Shown here piece by piece: positions 8,497-17,600 of a DNA stretch of 64,000 bases (positions within the stretch are counted from its first letter, which is position 1; each line of letters starts with the position of its first letter). The DNA is from Acholeplasmataceae bacterium UBA2284 (GTDB lineage Bacteria > Bacillota_I > Bacilli_A > Acholeplasmatales > Acholeplasmataceae), in NCBI GenBank assembly GCA_002345705.1, contig DDWO01000023.1, forward strand, positions 36,409 to 100,408. Direction: 5' to 3'. Below the pieces are notes generated by a model. That model was not told where the DNA came from. It worked only from the letters and a program-made list of their open reading frames with translations, and did no database searches. The translations under genes and the position numbers were made by a program.

Positions 8497-8617
8497 TTAG
8501 TTGACTTGCATAATCAAGAAAAAAATAAACTAGAAATATCTATTGAGTATCCTCTTTTCAACACCAAATGGATTACCTAATTCATTTGATTTCGCACGTT
8601 AAAGGAGTAAAAAAATT

Positions 8618-9277
8618 ATGATTAATGTCTGGGGTCTAATATTATCCTATTTACTTATATTTTCCATCATTGGTATTTCTACAGTTTTGCAAAATAAGAA
8701 AATGATCAATGAAGAAGGAGCTAGAAAATTTATTCACATTGGGGTTTCTAATTGGTGGATTCTTGCAATGCTCTTTTTTACAGGTGAAGAGGCAATTTGG
8801 TTTGCAATCGTTCCACCAGTTACATTTATCCTTCTAAACTATTTATCCTATAAATTGAATTTGTTATCAGCAATGGAGCGTGGTGGAAAGGGTGATTTAG
8901 GAACAGTCTATTTCCCAATCTCACTATTAATTCTTGTTGCATTCACATTTGGTGTGCTAAAGCAACCAATGATTGGTGCAGTCGGTATCTTAGTGATGGG
9001 ATATGGCGATGGATTAGCTGCAATTATTGGCAAGAAATATGGTAAACACCAATTGATCTTTGGTAAATCTATTGAAGGAAGTTTGGCAATGTTTATCACT
9101 TCTCTAATCGTTACCACAACAATTCTAATTATTTTTGGAATTCCTAATTTAATATTGATTGCACTCGCAGTTGCTATAATAGCTACCATTGTTGAACTAT
9201 TTACACCAAAGGGACTTGATAATCTATCAGTTCCACTCATTACTTCACTCGCACTTTACTTATTACTTCTTATCTAA
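8618..9277 (+). CDS. Phytol/dolichol kinase family membrane protein (VTE5-like)
   Basis: A 219-residue integral membrane protein with about six or seven helices. Family landmarks are RKFIH (36-40), MGYGDGLAAIIGKKYG (127-142), KSIEGSLAMF (150-159) and ELFTPKGLDNLSVP (193-206), typical of CTP-dependent polyprenol kinases (VTE5/SEC59 group). The expected reaction is phosphorylation of a prenyl alcohol at the membrane; the real substrate cannot be read from sequence. AAAGGAG precedes the ATG. The next gene belongs to the family of the second kinase of plant phytol salvage (VTE6), so the two may make a prenyl diphosphate together. Confidence 0.82.
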   Translation: MINVWGLILSYLLIFSIIGISTVLQNKKMINEEGARKFIHIGVSNWWILAMLFFTGEEAIWFAIVPPVTFILLNYLSYKLNLLSAMERGGKGDLGTVYFPISLLILVAFTFGVLKQPMIGAVGILVMGYGDGLAAIIGKKYGKHQLIFGKSIEGSLAMFITSLIVTTTILIIFGIPNLILIALAVAIIATIVELFTPKGLDNLSVPLITSLALYLLLLI

Positions 9278-9286
9278 GGGGGATCT

Positions 9287-10075
9287 ATGCTAATAGATTT
9301 TTTAATTGGAGCTTTATTATCAGCTTTAATCGCAGGACTTGCATACGCTAAGCATTCATTAGTTTTTGACGGGTTGATTGCTTCAGTTATTTTAGGTACC
9401 ATCATCTATGCCTTTGGTGGTATTGTTTTATGGTCTGCTCTGATAGCATTTTTTATATCCTCAAGTTTGCTAACTAAGCTACATGAGAAAAAAGAGAGTG
9501 ATCTAAAAAAAGGAAGAAACTATATTCAGGTGATCTCTAATGGATTGGTTGCTGCTGTATTTTCAATCCTCTATTATTTTTTTAGTATGGATTTCTTTCT
9601 GATTGCAGCCCTTTCAGCGATTGCCACATCCAATTCAGACACATGGGCCTCAGAAATAGGTATATTAAGCAAGGGAAAGACTAGAAGTGTTACTAACTTT
9701 AAAGAAGTATCCAAAGGTGTCTCAGGGGCTATTTCAGGTCTTGGTACGATAGCTTCGATTGCTGGAGCTTTGTTCATTGGACTCGTATTTGCTATACTTT
9801 ATAGCATAACAACCGAAGTGCTTTTGCAAACTGTTTTTTTCTATACAGCAATTATTTCAACATCAGGAGTTCTAGGGTGCTTTGTTGATTCCTATCTAGG
9901 CTCTTTAGTTCAAGCTAAGTATCGAGGAATTGAATCTGATACCATTACAGAGAATAAGTCATCTCTTGATGAAGAGGTTGTCCTATGCTCAGGAATTTCA
10001 TTTGTTAATAATAATACAGTCAATTTCTTAAGTAGTCTAGCTGCGTCACTCATAGCATTATTATTCTTCATATAG
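9287..10075 (+). CDS. DUF92 membrane protein (VTE6-like prenyl-phosphate kinase family)
   Basis: A 262-residue multi-pass membrane protein with the DUF92 landmarks ATSNSDTWASEIG (113-125), GVSGAISGLGT (144-154), DSYLGSLVQAKY (201-212) and NNNTVNFLSSL (241-251). Plant VTE6 of this family converts phytyl phosphate to phytyl diphosphate; most bacterial members are uncharacterised. The start lies 9 bp after the VTE5-like gene and has a GGGGGA site. Pairing with a VTE5-like kinase supports a two-step prenol activation route. The prenol (phytol, farnesol, geranylgeraniol or another) is unknown. Confidence 0.82.
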   Translation: MLIDFLIGALLSALIAGLAYAKHSLVFDGLIASVILGTIIYAFGGIVLWSALIAFFISSSLLTKLHEKKESDLKKGRNYIQVISNGLVAAVFSILYYFFSMDFFLIAALSAIATSNSDTWASEIGILSKGKTRSVTNFKEVSKGVSGAISGLGTIASIAGALFIGLVFAILYSITTEVLLQTVFFYTAIISTSGVLGCFVDSYLGSLVQAKYRGIESDTITENKSSLDEEVVLCSGISFVNNNTVNFLSSLAASLIALLFFI

Positions 10076-10083
10076 AGGTTATT

Positions 10084-11493
10084 ATGAATCCTAAACGAAT
10101 TATTCATCTTAAGGATGGAAAAAGTGAATCCAATCAAAAATATGTGATTTACTGGATGCAGCAATCTCAACGCGTCCATTATAATCACGCACTCAGTTAT
10201 GCAATTGAATTAGCAAATCAAAAGGATTTGCCTATGCTAGTCTATTTTGGATTAACTCCAAGCTACCCAGAAGCGAATTTAAGACATTATTACTTTATGC
10301 TTGAAGGACTCAAGGAAGTTAAAGGGATTCTTCATCATTTTGGTATCAATTTTGTATTTAAGCTTGAATCTCCAGAAAAAGGGATTCAAAGATATTTAGG
10401 TGATGCATATGCACTAGTAATGGATTATGGATATTTAAGACATCAAAAGTTGTGGCGAAAAGAAGTGCTAGATATTGCAGTTCAAAAAGAGTATAGCTTG
10501 TCTATTGATCTAATCGATACGGATTTAATCGTACCAGTTCGCATTGCCTCTGATAAGGCAGAATATGGAGCATATACACTTAGACCAAAAATAAAAAGAA
10601 TGTATTTGGAGTTCAGAGATTTTAGTAGAACACCAGTTCTTAAAAATAAAGGCCATTTAAATATCGATAGTGACGATGACTTAAGTGATATCAAAAAATT
10701 GACGGATCAACTAGATATTGATCAATCTGTCAAGATTAGCCCTATCTATCATGGTGGATATACTAACGCATCTAAACTATTTTCTGATTTTCTTGAAAAT
10801 AAAGCCAATCAATATATGTTGAGTAACGACCCATCTCTTAGTTTAACCTCGAAAATGTCTATGTATCTTCATTTTGGTCAAATCTCTGCACTTGAAATTA
10901 TGGACAGAATGTTTCTTGCGATTGATCATGGTCATCTAGATGGTGCGTCATTTGATGCATATATCGAACAACTTTTAGTCAGAAGAGAATTAGCCTTCAA
11001 CTATGTTACCTATAACAAAGGCTATGATCAGTTTGAATCGATGACAGAGCCATGGGCTTATATGACAATGAATGAACACGAATTTGACAAAAGAGATTAT
11101 TTATACAGTAAAAATGAACTTGAAAGCTATCAAACTCATGATCCTTACTTTAATGCAGCCATGAAGGAAATGGTATTCACTGGATATATGCACAATTATA
11201 TGCGCATGTATTGGGCAAAAAAAATTATTGAATGGAGTCCTACATATAAGGAAGCATATCAAACCATTTTATCTTTAAATAACAAATATTTTATCGATGG
11301 TAGAGATCCAAACAGCTATACAGGTATTGCATGGTGTTTCGGTAAACACGATCGTGCTTGGACCGAAAGAAGCGTTTTTGGTAAGCTGAGATATATGAAT
11401 GATAAGGGATTAGAACGTAAATTTAATATTGAAGGATATGTGAAAGACATTGAAAATATTATAAATAATAATCCGCCTATTGTTAAATCATAG
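10084..11493 (+). CDS. Class II CPD photolyase (deoxyribodipyrimidine photo-lyase)
   Basis: A 469-residue flavoprotein that uses blue/near-UV light to split cyclobutane pyrimidine dimers. The N-terminal alpha/beta antenna domain is followed by the FAD-binding helical domain. Class II signatures are EQLLVRRELAFN (295-306), TGYMHNYMRMYWAKKIIEW (366-384) and DGRDPNSYTGIAWCF (405-419). Length is normal. AGAGG precedes the ATG, 8 bp after the DUF92 gene, making it the third gene of the divergent operon. Photolyase genes have been reported near heliorhodopsin genes in other monoderms, so shared light or photodamage response is plausible. Class I photolyases and cryptochromes fit less well. Confidence 0.94.
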   Translation: MNPKRIIHLKDGKSESNQKYVIYWMQQSQRVHYNHALSYAIELANQKDLPMLVYFGLTPSYPEANLRHYYFMLEGLKEVKGILHHFGINFVFKLESPEKGIQRYLGDAYALVMDYGYLRHQKLWRKEVLDIAVQKEYSLSIDLIDTDLIVPVRIASDKAEYGAYTLRPKIKRMYLEFRDFSRTPVLKNKGHLNIDSDDDLSDIKKLTDQLDIDQSVKISPIYHGGYTNASKLFSDFLENKANQYMLSNDPSLSLTSKMSMYLHFGQISALEIMDRMFLAIDHGHLDGASFDAYIEQLLVRRELAFNYVTYNKGYDQFESMTEPWAYMTMNEHEFDKRDYLYSKNELESYQTHDPYFNAAMKEMVFTGYMHNYMRMYWAKKIIEWSPTYKEAYQTILSLNNKYFIDGRDPNSYTGIAWCFGKHDRAWTERSVFGKLRYMNDKGLERKFNIEGYVKDIENIINNNPPIVKS

Positions 11494-11535
11494 ATTTAGC
11501 AGTATGATAAAGTTAAAGAGCGGCACCATTTGAAT

Positions 11536-11575
11536 AAAAACGCAACTAGATTTTTGTCTCTGGTTGCGTTTTTTC
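11536..11575 (+). terminator. Terminator after the photolyase gene
   Basis: AACGCAAC near 11539-11546 pairs with GTTGCGTT at 11563-11570, extended by A/T pairs, and ends in a T6 tract. It lies inside an in-frame N-terminal extension (TTG at 11530) of the next gene, which is one reason to reject that upstream start. Confidence 0.88.
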
Positions 11576-11610
11576 GTTTAAAGGTGCTTCTTCTAATAGG
11601 AGGAGAAATT

Positions 11611-14600
11611 ATGCGAAAATTTTTGATGTTGATTACTGTGTTGTTTCTAGTATTTTTTATCTACTCATGTACGGGTTCAGGAGAAGTAGCAATTTCTTTT
11701 GAAGAAAATGGTGGTACAGAAGTTGAAGATATGACGGTAAGTACCTCTAGCACGAGCATCAATTTACCGGAACCAACCAAAGAAGGCTTTACCTTTGATG
11801 GATGGTATTTAGACGATGCTTTAACTCAACCTTTTACCATTGCCTCATTACTGACAAATACAAGCCTGACGCTTTATGCCAAATGGACTTCTAGTGTCGT
11901 GCAATACACAATCACCTTTGAGTCCAACGGTGGTAGTGCGGTTGCAGCAATCACACAGGATGTGGGCTCAGCAGTGACTGCACCAGCAAATCCAACCAAA
12001 TCTGGATTTACTTTTGCTGGTTGGTTTTCTGATGCTGCTTTATCAAATGCATATACATTTTCAAATATGCCCGCAAATAACACAACCTTATATGCAAAAT
12101 GGGAGCCTGTTGCAGTTATAACGAAGACAATTTCATTTGAATCAAATGGAGGAAGCGTAGTTGCAGCAATCACACAAGAAGTTGGCTCAGCGGTGATTGC
12201 ACCTGCTGCTCCAACAAAAGTAGGCTCAACATTTAATGGATGGTATAGCGACGTTGCATTAACTACTGCCTATACATTTACAACGATGCCTGCTGATAAC
12301 ATCACGCTTTATGCTAAGTGGACTGTCAATAACTATACAATTAGCTTTGAAGAAAATGGTGGATCTACTGTATTAGATATTACTCAAGCCTATAATACTA
12401 CAGTTACTGCACCTGCTGCTCCAACAAAAGTAGGCTCAACATTTAATGGATGGTATAGCGACGTTGCATTAACTACTGCCTATACATTTACAACTATGCC
12501 AGCGAATAACATTACGCTTTATGCGAAATGGACTGTTAATACCTATACAATTAGCTTTGAAGAAAATGGTGGATCTACTGTATTAGATATTACTCAAGCC
12601 TATAATAGTACAGTTGCAGCACCTGCTGCACCAACAAAAGTAGGCTCAACATTTAATGGATGGTATAGCGACATCGCATTAACTACTGCTTATACATTTA
12701 CAACGATGCCAGCATCCAATACAACATTATATGCGAAATGGACTGTTAACAACTATACAATTACATATAACTCAAATGGAGGAAGTGCAGTCTCAAATAC
12801 AGTAGCTCTCTATCTTTCTACAATTACTGCACCAGCTGCACCAACAAAAACTGGGCATTCATTTGATGGATGGTATAGTGATGTAGCATTACTTACTCCA
12901 TATGTATTTTCAACGATGCCAGCTAATGATTTCACACTTTATGCAAAATGGACTCTTAATGCTTATACCATTACCTTTGAGGAAAACGGAGGAAGTGCTG
13001 TAGCAGATATTACTCAAAACTATTTAACTACAGTAACTCAGCCTGCTATTCCAACCAAAGAAGGCTTTGACTTTGTTTCCTGGTATACAAATATTGAATT
13101 AACAAGCATTTATACATTTACAACCATGCCAGCAGAAAACATCACACTTTATGCAAGATGGGTATATAAGGAATATAGTATTAATTATGTAGATGGATCA
13201 AATGTTATTCCTCCAACAATGATTAGAGCATATAATCCTATCGTTTTAATGTCTGATCCAGTAAGACCAGGATATACATTTGATGGCTGGTATGCTGACA
13301 ACTTACTTATTAGTTTATTTACATTAACTGTGATGCCAGAACAAAATATAACAGTCTACGCAAAATGGAGTCCTGTTAATTTCACAATCACCTATGAATC
13401 GAACGGTGGTTCCTTAGTTACTGCAGTTTCAGTTCCATATCAAGAAGTGATTCCAGCACACGGAGTTCCTACTAAGGAAGGCTATATCTTTGATGGCTGG
13501 TATCAAGATATTGATTTAAGCATTTTATTTACAGTAGAAATAATGCCTTTAGGTAATTTCACACTTTATGCAAAATGGATAGTAGATGATGGATATGATA
13601 GAATTTCAGACATATTACAATATAGCATTCCTCATGTCAAAGTGAAAGGTGTTGTTTATTATAAATTCCCAAATCCAATGGATCCAGGCTTCTATTTATA
13701 TGATGGAACAGGATATATATTTGTAATGGCAAGTAGTACTGGTTTAGATATTGGAGATGGTATCGAACTTGAAGGTGACTTCAACTATTTCGAATATGTT
13801 CCTCAAATTGTAAATGTTACAAACCTACAGGAAAATACAAGCTTTACTACCTTACCGGTATCTACTCCAATGACCTTGACAGAACTATTATCTGACTCAT
13901 ATAACAATCCGTATATATACAGTAAACCAATTATAACCTCAGGTATTGTTCAATTCAACATGGGTAAATACTTCCTTGCTGAAGCGGGCTCAGAAAACAC
14001 TGTGGCTATAAACTATAAATCTGTTGATCCAATGAATGATGTATTTGCAGCAAGAATTGGTCAAAAGATTACGATGCATGCTATCGTATTAGGCTATGAG
14101 CCAATGAACTCTATATGGCACATTATCTATGACCCATCTTCACCTATTGAAGATATCGTATTAACAGATCAACAAAAGGTAGATGAACTCATAGCGTTTG
14201 GTATCGCACAGCTTGATCAAAAAGAATTCTACAGCTCATTTATGCTTCAATTACCAACAAATGATCCTATTTATGGTGCTACAATTGATTTCATCACCAC
14301 TGGAGAAAATGCTTCATATTTCAATCCTTCAACAGGTCTATTCCTAGAAACCGATGTGCAAAAAAATATTACACTTCAGATTACTGTGACCCTAGGTGAT
14401 ATTACAGAGGTTGTTGAAGTAACCATTATATTATTACCAATTGAAATACTTACCATTGAAGAATTTTTAGCACTCAATGATATGGACTATGCGATGGTCT
14501 CAGGTATTGTAATCTTCTCATTTGAAGAAGCTGATTTACTAATCATAGCTGATGAAAGTGGAAGTATACTTGTTGTTCAATCTGACATGTTTGCCAAATA

Positions 14601-17600
14601 TGGAGATTTAATTGTCGTTCATGGATATCATGTATCAATGGAAGGCATCGTCTTGATGTCTGGTAGCGAAGAGACAGTATTAGATGTACTTGATGAAGGA
14701 TTACCTAATCCAATCACACCAGTACAATTAACAGTTGATCAATTCAATGCACTTGATGTATTTAATTCGCTTTATTGGGCGAAATACCTAGAGGTATCAG
14801 GTGAATTAGTTATTGATGAAATGAGTCATTCTGTAGAGTTATTTGATGGCGAGTCCTCGATGCCAATACTCATATTCTCTCATGAGATGTATGAAATGTT
14901 AATGCAACTCAATGGCATGAATGTTATCATTAGAGGATTTAGTTTACCAAACTTTGATGATGAACCTTTCCTAATGTTTATCTATACTGGTCAACCAGAA
15001 GACTTAATTCTAGACTACACCGATCAAGAGCTTGCTGACATGCTAGCACTTATGCTTCAAGGCTATTTGGAAAGTCTAACATTCTTCCCAGGACAAATTG
15101 TTGATTTACCATTTGAACATCCTTTGATACAATTAACCCTTTCTTATACAGTAGCATTAGATGATGAACATTTATTTGATATAAATACATTTACAATCGA
15201 TTCAATGATTGATGAAGAGCTATGGATTTCAATTTTCGCAACAATCACTATTGGTGATGCTTCTGCAATATCTGATATTGAATTACATGTCACTCCTTTG
15301 ACTTATTTAAGTGTTGCGGACTTTATGCTATTAACAGATCAAGACATGCATTTCGTCAAAGGTGTTGTACTCTTAATTACTGGAGACAACATGATTATTA
15401 TTGCTGATGAAACAGGAGTACTCATCAGTATATCTGCAAATCCAGATGTTCAAGTTGGTGATTTAGTTATCCTTTATGGAGCAAAGATGGAAACACCAGA
15501 TGGAATGATCATACTAGGAAATGAACCAAGTCAAACTGTTCAAGGAATACTTGCAAGCGGTCAAGATCATCCACTCACACCAACTCAGATAAGCATTTAT
15601 GATTTCAGTCAGCTTGATTTAGCAGATCCACAATATTATTTAAAATATTATCAGATTGAAGGTCTATTATCCCATGACCCAATGTCTGAAGTATTCTTTA
15701 TCACAGATGGCACAAATCATGTACCTATATTCCCAACTGTTCCTGAAGCTGTGATTGCACTAAACTTTTATATAGGACAAGAAATTAAAATATCTGGTTT
15801 GTCCCTAGTAATTACAGATGGCGGAGGAATTATGGTCCTTGCCTTTGTCAATTATCCAGGTGATTTATCAATTCGTTTTACTGATGAAGAACTTGCTTTA
15901 CATGTAGCAGGATTACTTACAGATCATTATGGCAGTAAGATTTTAAGACCAGGTGCTACACATTTATTACCTGAAACGTATTCTCCATATACTGTTACAA
16001 TTTCCTATGAGATTATTGGTCCTAATGCATCCTTATACAATTTAGCGACAGGTCTTATTTCTGATACGATAACAGAACAAGTATTGATTGGAGTTAGAGC
16101 TACAATTACAGCTGGAATTGAAGTTGATATTGTTGAGTTTGATTTAATTGTTGAACCAATTGAAACGCAAACAATTGCAGAGTTTTATGCTGGAGACTTT
16201 GATGAGCTATACTTGATTAGAGGTATTGTCGTTGTTACTCAAATGTTTGATGGACCTATCATTATTGCTGATGAAACAGGTCATATGTTTGTTGTCAAAC
16301 AGTTGAATGTTGAAATTGGCGATGAAGTCATTATTCAAGGGTATAAGAGAAGTCATGAAGGAATCACATTAATATGGGATGAAGAAACGACTTTATTACT
16401 AGAGGTTCTATCTAAAGACATTCCAAACCCAATGACGCTACAAACAATGACTATAGATGAATTCAACTTAATTGATATGACAGATCAATCCAACTGGGGT
16501 ATATATGTTGAAGTAACTGGATTTGTATCCATGTTAGAAGATTCATTCTTCCCATTACTTACTGAAATGATTGATGGAGGAGATTTTATCGTATTCGCTC
16601 CAATGTATCTTTTTGAATCAGAAGGCTCATCTATCCAAATGATTTTGGATCCATTTGAAGAAATCTATCCATATATTGGCTTCCAAGTTACAATCAGAGG
16701 ATTCCTATTCCCAACATTTGATGATGAAGATCCTTATGCACCAGATCGATTATTACATGTAAGTACAGAGGGTTCCATTCAACTTACATATGAAACTGAC
16801 CAAGAAAAAATTGATGCTGCAATAGCATTCGGAACCTATATGTTGGAAAATGAAATATTTAGACCAGGAGATACACTATATCTTCCAGATTCAATTCCAC
16901 TTCTAGGCATAACAATGACTTGGGAATTTGTTGGAGTTAATGGATATGCTATCGATTTATTAACAATGACTTTGCAAGATGTAATTGACCATGAAATTCT
17001 TGAATTTGAAGTGACGATTACCTGTGGTGATTTAACAGTAGTTCATGTCTTCGCATTCAACCTTTATCCTTATCCATTGATTACCATTGAAGATTTTTAT
17101 GGATTACAGGATGGTGAGTTTGGAAAGATTCAAGTTATAGTCAGAGAAAAAATCGAGTATTTTGGCATCATTCTAGAAGAACCAGGAAATTCACTTTATC
17201 TATATGGATCAGGCTTTGATGATTTAAATGTTGGTGATGAAGTGATTCTATTCGGAAAAAAAGCACATGATGGTTTAGTTAAAATTAGTGGCTATGATGA
17301 TTCTGCTTATTATGAATATTTAGGTAATGTAGCAGTTGATGCACCTATTGAAACGATAACACCATTGCAAGAGTTAGCAACAAGTGAATTAGAATCGTTG
17401 AATCTACTTCGCTATCATGTTGTCCAAGGACGTCTCATCTATAATTCAAAGGATATGAATTACTATTTAACTGATGGACTCAATACAATCATGCTCTTTA
17501 CGCAAACAGAAGCAGTTTATCTAGAACTAGAAGATTATATTGATATGGACGTTGAGATTAAGTTCTTTAATTATGAATTCTATTACACAATGTATGGCCC

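Noticed and set aside
6529..11493. Recent horizontal transfer of the light island by a mobile element
   Set aside because: No integrase, transposase, terminal repeat or tRNA target was seen at its edges, and base composition looks like that of its neighbours by eye; transfer is possible but not supported here.
11530..11610. N-terminal extension of the giant lipoprotein from a TTG codon
   Set aside because: It would run through the photolyase terminator hairpin, has no ribosome binding site, and hides the lipoprotein signal that starts at the ATG after AGGAGGAG.
11690..13590. CRISPR-like array suggested by regular repeats
   Set aside because: The period is 210 bp, all in one coding frame, and the repeats are Flg_new protein modules; there are no short palindromic repeats with spacers.
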